Positions 56,558 to 64,000 of a DNA stretch of 64,000 nucleotides are shown in pieces. The number at the start of each line of letters is the position of its first letter. Position 1 is the stretch's first letter. The stretch covers positions 3,501,659 to 3,565,658 of the forward strand of contig CP091278.1 in assembly GCA_021650895.1 (NCBI GenBank), in the 5' to 3' direction. This DNA comes from Candidatus Jettenia sp. GTDB taxonomy: Bacteria; Planctomycetota; Brocadiia; Brocadiales; Brocadiaceae. Under the pieces are notes generated by a model that was not told where the DNA came from, searched no databases, and saw nothing but the letters and a program-made list of their open reading frames with translations. A program made the translations under genes and the position numbers.

Positions 56558-59326
56558 ATGTCACCTAAGTATATCTATTTTTTTGGCAATGGTTCTGCGG
56601 AAGGAAGCGCAGATATGAAACATCTCCTTGGTGGTAAGGGAGCCAACCTTGCAGAAATGACAAACCTAGGTATCCCTGTCCCTCCTGGCTTTACTATAAC
56701 AACAGAGGTTTGCGATGCATATTACAAAAAAAATCAGCAGTATCCTGAGGGTCTTGCCGAAGAGATAGAACGAAATCTTTCTCAACTCGAGAAATTAATG
56801 GGTGCAAAATTAGGTGATGCAGAGAACCCCTTACTGGTTTCTGTGCGTAGTGGCGCGGCAGCATCTATGCCGGGGATGATGGATACAGTTCTCAACCTTG
56901 GATTAAATCCAGATGCTATTAAGGGCCTCATGAAAAAAACAGGTAACGAACGTTTTGCGTGGGATGCATACCGACGCTTTATTACCATGTTTGGTGACGT
57001 AGTTATGGGGGTAGAACGTCATCATTTCGAAGAGGTTCTTGACAAATACAAAAAAAAGACACGGGTAAAAAGCGATACAGAACTTACTGCTGAACAATTG
57101 AAAAATATTGTTGAGGAGTTTAAGGTAATCTATAAGAAAAAGACCCGTGAATCCTTTCCTCATGATCCAAAGGTTCAACTCCAAAAGGCAATTAATGCCG
57201 TGTTTGCCTCATGGAATAATCCCCGTGCTATAAAATACAGGCAACTTTATGATATTAAAGGTCTTCTTGGAACAGCAGTAAACGTTCAAGCCATGGTTTT
57301 CGGAAATATGGGGAATGACTCTGCTACAGGCGTATGTTTTACGAGAAATCCTTCAACGGGTGAAAATAAATTCTACGGTGAATTCCTCATTAATGCGCAG
57401 GGTGAGGATGTTGTTGCAGGTATTCGTACACCCGAGCCAATTGCTGATCTGGAGAAAGAGATGCCTGATGCTTATAGTCAGCTCGTTAAATATAAGAACA
57501 TACTCGAAAATCATTTTAAGGATGTTCAGGATATCGAGTTTACCATTCAGGAAAGCCGGTTGTTTATGTTACAGACAAGAACTGGTAAGCGTACTGCCAG
57601 GGCAGCGGTAAAGCTGGCTGTTGATATGGCTCGAGAAGGACTTATTGATAAAAAGACAGCTATTTCCCGTATCGATCCCGGCCAGCTCGATCAGTTATTA
57701 CATCCAACCTTTGATCCTAAAGCAAAAAGAGAGATTGTTGCTGTAGGGCTTCCTGCTTCACCAGGCGCGGCTACAGGTAGGGTTGTTTTTTGTGCCGAAG
57801 ATGCAGAGAGATTAGCCGAGAAGAATGAGAAAGTAATCCTTGTACGAAAAGAAACCTCGCCCGAAGACATCGGTGGAATGCATGCTTCTCAGGGTATTCT
57901 GACAACACGTGGAGGTATGACATCTCATGCTGCCGTAGTGGCAAGAGGGATGGGCAAATGCTGCGTGGCGGGCTGTGGCTCGCTTAATGTTGACTATAAA
58001 AATCAAAATTTTAAAGTAAATGGCAGGGTAATAAAAAAAGGAGAATACATCTCCCTGGATGGCAGTAGCGGAGAAGTAATGTTAGGGCAAGTCTCTACCA
58101 TAGAGCCCAAATTGAGCGGAGATTTTGCTACCCTTATGGAATGGGCAGATGAGTACCGGAAACTTAAGATACGAACGAACGCAGATACCCCGGAGGATGC
58201 AAGAAAAGCGCGTGAGTTGGGCGCAGAGGGTATTGGACTTTGCAGAACTGAACATATGTTTTTTGGAGAAAACAGAATTGATTCAGTTCGGCAAATGATA
58301 CTCTCCGCACCAGACGTAAAAAATTTAAAAGCTAAAATTAGCTTCCTGGAAAAGGAGTTGGCAAAGGCAGCGAATGATAAAGCAGATGTTCTTAAGAAAG
58401 AATTAATGTTGGTTAAAAAGGAACTTAAAGAGCCTCTGGTCTCATATTCGTCTGCGCTTAAAAATCTACTTCCTATGCAACGCCGGGATTTTGAGCAAAT
58501 ATTCAAGGCAATGGATGGACTTCCTGTTACAATACGGCTCCTTGATCCACCTCTTCACGAATTCTTGCCGCAGGAAGAATATAACCAGAAGGAAATAGCA
58601 AAAAAGATGAAACTTAGTCTTAAAGAGATACAGGAAAAGGTGTCGGCACTTCACGAATTAAATCCTATGTTAGGCCACCGGGGTTGCCGTTTAGGCGTTA
58701 CCTATCCTGAAATATATGACATGCAGGTACAGGCTATTATTGAAGCTGCATGTAATATGAAAAAAAAAGGTATTACCGTATATCCAGAAATCATGTTGCC
58801 TATCATTAGTACAGAACAGGAATTCAGTGTATTAAAGGATAATGTCCATAAAATTGCCAAAGATGTTATGCAGAAAAAAAATATGCAAATTGAATATATG
58901 GTAGGCACTATGATTGAATTGCCGCGAGCAGCCCTGATAGCTGATAAAATTGCAAAACATGCAGAATTCTTTTCCTTTGGAACTAATGACCTTACGCAAA
59001 TGACATTCGGATTTAGTCGTGATGATGTAGGATCTTTTGTACCGGAATACCTTGAGAAAGGTATTCTTGAAAAAGATCCATTTCAGGTATTGGATCAGGA
59101 AGGAACGGGGCAATTAGTGGAGATTGGGATTACTAAAGGACGAAATACCCGGTCTGGTTTGAAAGTTGGCATCTGTGGTGAACATGGTGGAAATCCTCAA
59201 ACTATCTCCTTCTGCCATAAGATTGGAATGAACTACGTAAGTTGTTCGCCATTTAGAGTACCTATTGCCAGGCTTGCTGCAGCGCAGGCTTCATTACAGC
59301 AACCTGTATCGCAGACAACGGTTTGA
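56558..59326 (+). CDS. ppdK: Pyruvate, phosphate dikinase
   Basis: The 922-residue enzyme interconverts pyruvate, ATP and phosphate with phosphoenolpyruvate, AMP and pyrophosphate. The N-terminal ATP-binding domain (GGKGANLAEMTNLGIPVPPGF), the phospho-His domain with H457 in GGMTSHAAVVARGMGK, and the C-terminal PEP domain with C873 in GICGEHGG are complete. ATG 56558 follows GGAG by eight bases; the TTG at 56540 overlaps it and is rejected. A pyrophosphate-recycling glycolysis or gluconeogenesis is implied. Confidence 0.97.
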   Translation: MSPKYIYFFGNGSAEGSADMKHLLGGKGANLAEMTNLGIPVPPGFTITTEVCDAYYKKNQQYPEGLAEEIERNLSQLEKLMGAKLGDAENPLLVSVRSGAAASMPGMMDTVLNLGLNPDAIKGLMKKTGNERFAWDAYRRFITMFGDVVMGVERHHFEEVLDKYKKKTRVKSDTELTAEQLKNIVEEFKVIYKKKTRESFPHDPKVQLQKAINAVFASWNNPRAIKYRQLYDIKGLLGTAVNVQAMVFGNMGNDSATGVCFTRNPSTGENKFYGEFLINAQGEDVVAGIRTPEPIADLEKEMPDAYSQLVKYKNILENHFKDVQDIEFTIQESRLFMLQTRTGKRTARAAVKLAVDMAREGLIDKKTAISRIDPGQLDQLLHPTFDPKAKREIVAVGLPASPGAATGRVVFCAEDAERLAEKNEKVILVRKETSPEDIGGMHASQGILTTRGGMTSHAAVVARGMGKCCVAGCGSLNVDYKNQNFKVNGRVIKKGEYISLDGSSGEVMLGQVSTIEPKLSGDFATLMEWADEYRKLKIRTNADTPEDARKARELGAEGIGLCRTEHMFFGENRIDSVRQMILSAPDVKNLKAKISFLEKELAKAANDKADVLKKELMLVKKELKEPLVSYSSALKNLLPMQRRDFEQIFKAMDGLPVTIRLLDPPLHEFLPQEEYNQKEIAKKMKLSLKEIQEKVSALHELNPMLGHRGCRLGVTYPEIYDMQVQAIIEAACNMKKKGITVYPEIMLPIISTEQEFSVLKDNVHKIAKDVMQKKNMQIEYMVGTMIELPRAALIADKIAKHAEFFSFGTNDLTQMTFGFSRDDVGSFVPEYLEKGILEKDPFQVLDQEGTGQLVEIGITKGRNTRSGLKVGICGEHGGNPQTISFCHKIGMNYVSCSPFRVPIARLAAAQASLQQPVSQTTV

Positions 59327-59371
59327 TTTACGCTTTATTAACTAGTGAAATATCTAAAAATATATCCAGAT

Positions 59372-59402
59372 AAAAGGCATCCATAAGCATAGGATGCCTT
59401 TT
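59372..59402 (+). terminator. Terminator after ppdK
   Basis: AAAAGGCATCC (59372-59382) pairs with GGATGCCTTTT (59392-59402) around a nine-base loop, 45 bases after the stop. Confidence 0.82.
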
Positions 59403-59468
59403 GTGTTGATGAATGGATAGTTTGCAATACATTGAAAATTTTAAGGTGTTGTATAATAAACTCATTTC

Positions 59469-60257
59469 ATGATTACTATATATAAGAAATTACCTAAGAC
59501 AAATTGTGGCAAATGTGGTATGCCCACTTGTATAGCCTTTGCTATTAAAGTAAAAAATGCGCAACTTAAGATGTCTGATTGTCCTTATGTTAATAAAGAA
59601 GACAATGAATCACTCCTCCAGAAAACTACTGTTACTATGGAGGATAACTATGAGCGTGTGAGCAATGAATTAGAAAGCGATGCTAAACAAACAAATTTTA
59701 AAGAGGCCTCCGTTGCTATTGGAGGCCATTTTGAGGAAAAAAACGGGCATGATATTATAAGACTTAACATGATGAATAAACCCTACGAAATGCGTAAAGA
59801 AGGCTTGTTTGAAGATGGTAAGTATTGCTATGATTCCTGGTCAAAGATTATCATATATGATTATATCCGTAGGAAAGGAAACAAATCTTTAACAGGGAAT
59901 TGGGTTACGCTAGGTTACTTTCCTAATACTGCTTCCCATGTAAAGGCATTTCAGCGTAGTGCAGAGGAAAAGGTTGCTGCTATTTTTAATAAGAATATGA
60001 AAGGCTTGAAAGCACGCTGTAAGGAATTTGGTGGGGTAGAAGATATGGGTAAGATGAAGGCGGATTATATTTGTCGTTTTGACCTCTTGCCACGCATACC
60101 TTTGTATTTATGCTTCTGGGAGGCTGACGAGGAATTTTCAGCCAGTTGTAAACTCTTTTTGGATACGAGTGCAGAGGCCTATATTGATATAGAATATCTT
60201 GCCTATCTTGTAGAAAGATTTGTAGAATTATTTGTTACATTGCTACCAATTAAATAA
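59469..60257 (+). CDS. 4Fe-4S domain plus DUF3786 protein
   Basis: The 262-residue protein opens with an iron-sulfur domain (C13, C16, C21, C38 in TNCGKCGMPTC and SDCPYV), as found in corrinoid/iron-sulfur and related proteins. A DUF3786-like domain follows (about 80-255: WVTLGYFPNTASHVKAF, LPRIPLYLCFWEADEEF). Some DUF3786 proteins occur near carbon monoxide or corrinoid metabolism. AT-rich DNA and no clear ribosome site precede it. It is 12 bases before the CxxC protein. Confidence 0.72.
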   Translation: MITIYKKLPKTNCGKCGMPTCIAFAIKVKNAQLKMSDCPYVNKEDNESLLQKTTVTMEDNYERVSNELESDAKQTNFKEASVAIGGHFEEKNGHDIIRLNMMNKPYEMRKEGLFEDGKYCYDSWSKIIIYDYIRRKGNKSLTGNWVTLGYFPNTASHVKAFQRSAEEKVAAIFNKNMKGLKARCKEFGGVEDMGKMKADYICRFDLLPRIPLYLCFWEADEEFSASCKLFLDTSAEAYIDIEYLAYLVERFVELFVTLLPIK

Positions 60258-60269
60258 GGAAGATATACC

Positions 60270-60443
60270 ATGGCCAATTGCTGGAAATGTGGTCATTTCC
60301 TCGGAGAAAAAGATGAGTGGAAAAAGATGGCTACTGTGAAAGGAGATATTTGTATTCTGTGTTATAATAAGGCTAAAGAGACTGATGGCCCACGTATAAA
60401 GGCTGATATAGATGCCTTTTTAAAGGATAGAGAAAACCAATAA
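60270..60443 (+). CDS. 57-residue Cys-pair protein
   Basis: ATG 60270 lies eight bases after AAGGAAGA and the frame encodes 57 residues with CWKC at 4-7 and CILC at about 28-31, then a charged helical tail. A zinc or iron site is likely. It is too short for confident family assignment. Position between the 4Fe-4S protein and the seleno-thioredoxin suggests a shared transcript. Confidence 0.6.
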   Translation: MANCWKCGHFLGEKDEWKKMATVKGDICILCYNKAKETDGPRIKADIDAFLKDRENQ

Positions 60444-60541
60444 TGAATTTTCATTGACTTTGTAACATTATTTTGGCATGAATCTAATTATGAGATTCTT
60501 TTAATCCTTCCCATATTTTTCCTAAAAGAAGGAGGTCAACC

Positions 60542-61189
60542 ATGTTAGAATATGCCTTATCTTATCTTATTGTACTTACACTCGCTCCTTTTGCAACAAC
60601 ACTCATTGCAGACGCTAAGGGCAAACTTTCAACGATACCGTGGGAAAATACCTTTGAAGAAGCGGTAAAAAAAGCAAAAGAAGCAGGCAAGCCGATTTTA
60701 TTAGACTTCTTTTCTCCTACATGAGCAGGCTGTAAAACCCTGGGTACCGTGACGTACCCAAATGCTGCAGTAACCGATTACATCAATAGAAACTTTATCC
60801 CTTTACATATCAGTACACAAAGCAATTCAGACCTTCTGAGTAAATACCGCATATTTTGGACACCAACCATTCTTGTTTTAGATTCTGATGGTACTGAATA
60901 TTATCGTTTTCATGGTTTTCTCCCATCTGATGAATTTATTCCGCAATTGGAATTTGGCTTAGGTAAGATGGTGCTGGAAAAGCATGATTATAAAACGTCC
61001 AGCACTAAATTAAAATCTGTGGTAGATAAATATCCGAAGAGCGGTATTGCGCCTGAGGCACAATATTGGCTGGGTGTTTCAGAGTACAAGGCAACTCATA
61101 ATGTTGATGCATTATTAAATGCATGGCGGAAGATCATGAAGGATTATCCAAATAGTATTTGGGCTGATAAAGTATCCTTTGCTTTTTAA
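60542..61189 (+). CDS. Exported thioredoxin-like selenoprotein (UxxC)
   Basis: Reading the in-frame UGA (60722-60724) as selenocysteine gives a 215-residue protein. An N-terminal signal/anchor (about 5-23) leads to a thioredoxin fold: KPILLDFFSPT, U61-A-G-C64, KTLGTVTYP, the cis-Pro loop FWTPTILVLDSDG, then a helical C-terminal part (about 140-215) like TPR/YbgF tails. Cysteine-containing relatives have CxxC here, so U61 would be the attacking residue. AAGGAGG precedes the ATG. A SECIS hairpin follows. A TGT-to-TGA pseudogene is the alternative but the open frame and hairpin argue against it. Role may be exported disulfide chemistry or peroxide defence. Confidence 0.78.
60741..60760 (+). promoter_or_regulatory. 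SECIS-like hairpin of the thioredoxin-like gene
   Basis: TGGGTAC (60741-60747) and GTACCCA (60754-60760) pair perfectly around loop CGTGAC. The loop begins 23 bases after the UGA, within the known bacterial range, and its second base is G, as required of bacterial SECIS loops. The stem can also pair further on one side. SelB binding is inferred. Confidence 0.7.
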
Positions 61190-61239
61190 AGAATTGATTG
61201 CGGGTGTGAGCCAATAAAAAAGTTCTTACAATCGATATT

Positions 61240-61289
61240 TCTATACAATAGATAGAGATACTGCTATTCATCCTTATCTATTGTATAGA
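61240..61289. repeat. 15-bp perfect inverted repeat between convergent genes
   Basis: The left arm (61240-61254) and right arm (61275-61289) pair perfectly (TCTATACAATAGATA with its inverse) around a 20-base loop. Stem is AT-rich and no T-run follows, so it may be a bidirectional stop, a repeat or a protein site. Confidence 0.65.
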
Positions 61290-61360
61290 GATAGATTCCT
61301 GATGGGCTAAAAATATTTCATTTTTTTAACTCTAAGGCCTTTTACGGAAAAAATTTTAAA

Positions 61361-61966
61361 CTAGGTCTCATTCCAGTTAATAAATTGGGGAAGGCGTTTA
61401 TCTCTTTTACAGTGAATGAGTTCGTGTAAGAGTTTTTCAGGATCATGGGATACGGTAAATAACTGACGATGTTTTGCCTGTATAAAACGTTCCTGCAATA
61501 CATAGTTTACAAATTTCAGCAGTAAATCAAAATATTTTTCCACATTTAATAAGCCAATAGGCTTTATGTGTATTCCCAATTGTGCCCATGTGATAATTTC
61601 AAAGAGTTCATCAAAGGTTCCAAAACCACCGGGCATTGCTATAAAGGCATCAGATAATTCGACCATCATGGCTTTTCGCTCATGCATGCTTGATACAAAT
61701 CGGAGTTCTGTTAGACCCTGATGTGCGAATTCTCGAGAAGAAAGGGCTTTAGGGATAACGCCAATAACTTCCCCGTTCTCTTTCAAAACAGCATCTGCAA
61801 TAACGCCCATTAAGCCGATACTGCCTCCGCCATACACAAGCCCAATTCCCTGCGATACCATAATCTTGCCTAATTTTTGAGCCATTTCTGTATAAGCAGG
61901 ACGCGCGCCCATCCGGGAACCACAAAATACACAGATGCGTTTTATGGAATTACTATTTACTTCCAT
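61361..61966 (-). CDS. LOG-family nucleoside 5'-monophosphate phosphoribohydrolase
   Basis: The 201-residue protein opens RICVFCGSRMGARPAY and contains LVYGGGSIGLMG and the catalytic PGGFGTFDELFEIITW motif (the PGGxGTxxE signature). LOG proteins release base from cytokinin-type or purine nucleotides; older names call them lysine decarboxylase-like. Length is normal. The next gene upstream on the minus strand, a 56-residue protein, begins only nine bases beyond its start and may share its transcript. Confidence 0.9.
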   Translation of the reverse strand: MEVNSNSIKRICVFCGSRMGARPAYTEMAQKLGKIMVSQGIGLVYGGGSIGLMGVIADAVLKENGEVIGVIPKALSSREFAHQGLTELRFVSSMHERKAMMVELSDAFIAMPGGFGTFDELFEIITWAQLGIHIKPIGLLNVEKYFDLLLKFVNYVLQERFIQAKHRQLFTVSHDPEKLLHELIHCKRDKRLPQFINWNET

Positions 61967-61974
61967 TTTATTAC

Positions 61975-62145
61975 CTACATCTTTACGCCTGTTTTATACA
62001 GGGTATTTAAAATATTCATAGCAAGTTCCATTGCCTGGGGTTTCGAAAGCAGTAACTCATAATTATCAGCATTTGCCTCACCTTCTACGATGATTTCAAT
62101 ACCTTCTGTCCTGGCAACAACAATAATTTTTTTCTTTTCTTCCAT
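61975..62145 (-). CDS. 56-residue conserved-type small protein
   Basis: ATG 62145 lies nine bases after AGGAGG; an ATG at 62151 is also possible but leaves a three-base gap. The product starts MEEKKKIIVVARTEGIEIIVEGEA and has no Cys or membrane segment. No family recognised. It is nine bases upstream of the LOG gene, so likely coexpressed. Confidence 0.5.
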   Translation of the reverse strand: MEEKKKIIVVARTEGIEIIVEGEANADNYELLLSKPQAMELAMNILNTLYKTGVKM

Positions 62146-62255
62146 ACTCATTCTCCTCCTTTGATAAATAAGTAATATCAAAAATCAACCGCAGAGCTAA
62201 AGAAAACTGAAAAAATTATTTCTCTGTCATCTGCCTATGTGTGGTTCATTTCTCT

Positions 62256-62978
62256 CTAAATTTTGTTTTTAACTATTTTCATCTTTAAGTGGGCAATAGA
62301 GCCAGATGGATTTAAATCTTTAGGGCATACTTCCTGACAGTTAAAGACTGTATGGCAGCGCCACACGCCATGTTCATTATTTACCATTGTCAACCGTTCT
62401 TCTCTTGCACCGTCCCGCGTATCTGATACGAACCGGTCCATATTAAGAAGAGCCATCGGACCCAGGTACTTTTCGTGTGATGCTGTAACAGGACATGAAG
62501 AATGACAACTGGCGCACAGGATACAATCAATCAGGATGTCTATTCTTGATCTTTCTTCCGGACTCTGGATCTGTTCTCTTGTTGCTGGTAATGGTTTGTT
62601 AGGCATCAGGTATGGTTTTATATATTCGTAGTTTTTCCAGAAAGGCCCCATGTCAACAAAAAGGTCTTTGTGAATAGCCATATGGGCAAGTGGCTGTATT
62701 GTAATGATATCAGATGTAAGTTTCGATATTAAGGTGTTACAGGCCAGGCGATATTTTCCATTGATATGCATGGCGCAGGAACCACAAATTGCAGCCCTGC
62801 AGGAGGAGCGAAAAGCTAATGAGTTGTCCAATCGCTGTTGAATATAAAACAGCCCCTCCAGTACTGTTTGATCTTTCCGTGTGACGGGAATTTTAAATTT
62901 CTGCAAATAGGGTTTTTTATCATTATCGGGATCAAAACGGAAGATATGAAAGAGAATGTTATCTTTTTTCATGGTCAT
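62256..62978 (-). CDS. sdhB: Succinate dehydrogenase/fumarate reductase iron-sulfur subunit
   Basis: The 240-residue subunit carries the three clusters in order: [2Fe-2S] (CRAAICGSCAMHINGKYRLAC), [4Fe-4S] (CILCASCHSSCP) and [3Fe-4S] (CHTVFNCQEVCPKD). It joins SdhA flavin to quinone. ATG 62978 and 62972 are both possible, only a few bases after the ftsY stop. No sdhA or sdhC is in the window, so this is an isolated subunit gene here. Confidence 0.92.
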   Translation of the reverse strand: MTMKKDNILFHIFRFDPDNDKKPYLQKFKIPVTRKDQTVLEGLFYIQQRLDNSLAFRSSCRAAICGSCAMHINGKYRLACNTLISKLTSDIITIQPLAHMAIHKDLFVDMGPFWKNYEYIKPYLMPNKPLPATREQIQSPEERSRIDILIDCILCASCHSSCPVTASHEKYLGPMALLNMDRFVSDTRDGAREERLTMVNNEHGVWRCHTVFNCQEVCPKDLNPSGSIAHLKMKIVKNKI

Positions 62979-62986
62979 CAAGTCTT

Positions 62987-64000
62987 TTACTGTTCAAATA
63001 AGGCATTTACGAATGCGTCAGGATTAAATTTTTCTATATCATCCGCTTTTTCTCCCAATCCAATAAATTTTACGGGAATATTTATTTCATTACGCATGCC
63101 TAACACAACGCCACCCTTTGCAGTACCATCTATTTTAGCAAGAAATATTCCTGTAATATCAACAGCTTGTTTAAACATTTTTGCCTGGGAAATTGCATTT
63201 TGCCCTGTTGTAGCATCGAGTACCATTAACACCTCATGAGGCGCCCCGGGAGATCTTTTCGAAATAACTCGTTTTATTTTACTTAATTCATTCATAAGAT
63301 TCTCATGGGTATGAAGGCGTCCGGCAGTATCAACAATTAATATATCAATACCCCTTGAAATACTGGCTTCTAATGCATCATAAGTTACTGCTGCAGGGTC
63401 AGAACCGGTTTGATGTTTTACGATATCTGCTCCGATACGTTTACTCCAAATATCCAATTGATCTGCTGCTGCAGCCCTAAAAGTATCGCCTGCAGCGACC
63501 ATTACCCTTTTACCCTCTTTGATGAAAAGACTTGCAAGTTTTGCTATGGATGTAGTTTTTCCTACACCATTAACTCCCACTACCATAATGACGGTTGGGG
63601 GTGTAGGAGCATAATTGATATCGATTTGCCAGGACTGTAGATCTTCTTTTAATCTACTTTTTATGAAATCATGTATTTGTGTTGTTTCATTTATTGTTTT
63701 AGATTTCCATGCTTCATGTATTTCCTGCATGAGTCTTTGAACAGGTTTTACCCCTATATCTGCACCAATCAGGATATCTTCCAGTTCTTCAAGCACGGAT
63801 TCATCGATAGCTCTTCTAAAAGAAAAAACACCTTTTAATCGGGACCAGAAACGGTTCCGGGTTTTTTCTAATCCTTTTTTTAGCTTTTCAGATTTGATCC
63901 TTTCTTCTATAACCGCCGTTTCTTCCAGGGATGGAATGAGCGTTTCGATCTCCTCTTCCATAACAGCAGTTTCAGATGAAGCCAAAGCTTGTTTTTCAGC
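62987..64000 (-). CDS. ftsY: Signal recognition particle receptor FtsY, 5' end outside window
   Basis: The GTPase that docks signal-recognition particles at the membrane. The frame is open to the window edge (GCT GAA AAA CAA GCT before TTG 63985), so the true start is beyond 64000. The N-domain is about 35 residues into the visible part. The G-domain has GVNGVGKTTSIAKLA, DTFRAAAADQL, DTAGRLH and TKIDGTAKGG. It ends a few bases before sdhB. Confidence 0.95.
   Translation of the reverse strand, partial: AEKQALASSETAVMEEEIETLIPSLEETAVIEERIKSEKLKKGLEKTRNRFWSRLKGVFSFRRAIDESVLEELEDILIGADIGVKPVQRLMQEIHEAWKSKTINETTQIHDFIKSRLKEDLQSWQIDINYAPTPPTVIMVVGVNGVGKTTSIAKLASLFIKEGKRVMVAAGDTFRAAAADQLDIWSKRIGADIVKHQTGSDPAAVTYDALEASISRGIDILIVDTAGRLHTHENLMNELSKIKRVISKRSPGAPHEVLMVLDATTGQNAISQAKMFKQAVDITGIFLAKIDGTAKGGVVLGMRNEINIPVKFIGLGEKADDIEKFNPDAFVNALFEQ

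Noticed and set aside
60722-60724. UGA read as an ordinary stop, splitting two small genes
   Set aside because: The second part has no ribosome site at its GTG, and its beginning completes a thioredoxin active site with the first part in the same frame.

Overview
The window is a low-GC (roughly 40%) chromosomal segment of a Gram-negative-type anaerobe. Lipoproteins with lipoboxes, a two-subunit-style electron chain, an acyltransferase, many TPR and beta-propeller secreted proteins, a tandem geranylgeranyl-reductase-like flavoprotein and a selenocysteine formate dehydrogenase together resemble planctomycetes of the anammox order Brocadiales. That assignment is an inference from gene content; no rRNA or anammox marker gene (hydrazine synthase, hydrazine dehydrogenase) lies in the window.

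Layout. 1-1343: end-truncated membrane protein on the minus strand. 2041-10776: signalling block with a 1402-residue multi-PAS/GAF histidine kinase, a sigma54-type response regulator, a triple-repeat operator-like site, a PAS/HD-GYP protein and two small proteins. 11096-16425 (minus): a run containing yggT, a HAD-lipid kinase fusion, ruvX, a U32 peptidase-family protein, a PGPGW protein and two exported proteins. 16672-24704: a SIS-domain isomerase, the duplicated flavoprotein, TPR lipoprotein, M16 peptidase, purN and hemL. 24758-32420: complete F1Fo ATP synthase cluster (I, I-like, a, c, b, delta, alpha, gamma, beta, epsilon); atpA carries a one-base frameshift in a G run and six of the ten genes seem to use TTG or GTG starts. 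32465-37416: a sugar-nucleotide dehydratase, small membrane/BON proteins and a 14-repeat secreted protein. 37921-40607: three tandem palindromic sites and a promoter ahead of a NapH/NapG-like polyferredoxin fused to a DUF6599-like domain. 40728-46886: rpsO-pnp, cold shock protein, a second kinase/NtrC regulator pair, peroxiredoxin. 47026-56244: TPR protein, a PP-loop tRNA-thiolation-type enzyme, a MEMO-family protein, selenocysteine formate dehydrogenase, hydrolase, a beta-propeller and PlsC. 56558-64000: pyruvate phosphate dikinase, a small redox cluster ending in an apparent selenocysteine thioredoxin-like protein, LOG protein, sdhB and ftsY (cut by the window end).

The most notable points are two in-frame UGA codons that look like selenocysteine. 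In fdhA (51423-51425) the hairpin behind the UGA has the same GGUCU loop and the same spacing as Escherichia coli fdhF. In an exported thioredoxin-like protein (60722-60724) the UGA makes a UxxC motif followed by a 7-bp hairpin. The second protein sits next to a 4Fe-4S/DUF3786 protein and a 57-residue CxxC protein, a possible little-described redox module. Other items worth checking are tandem operator arrays at 8281 and 37921, a terminal-inverted-repeat element present twice (6373 and 53240), and several gene fusions.
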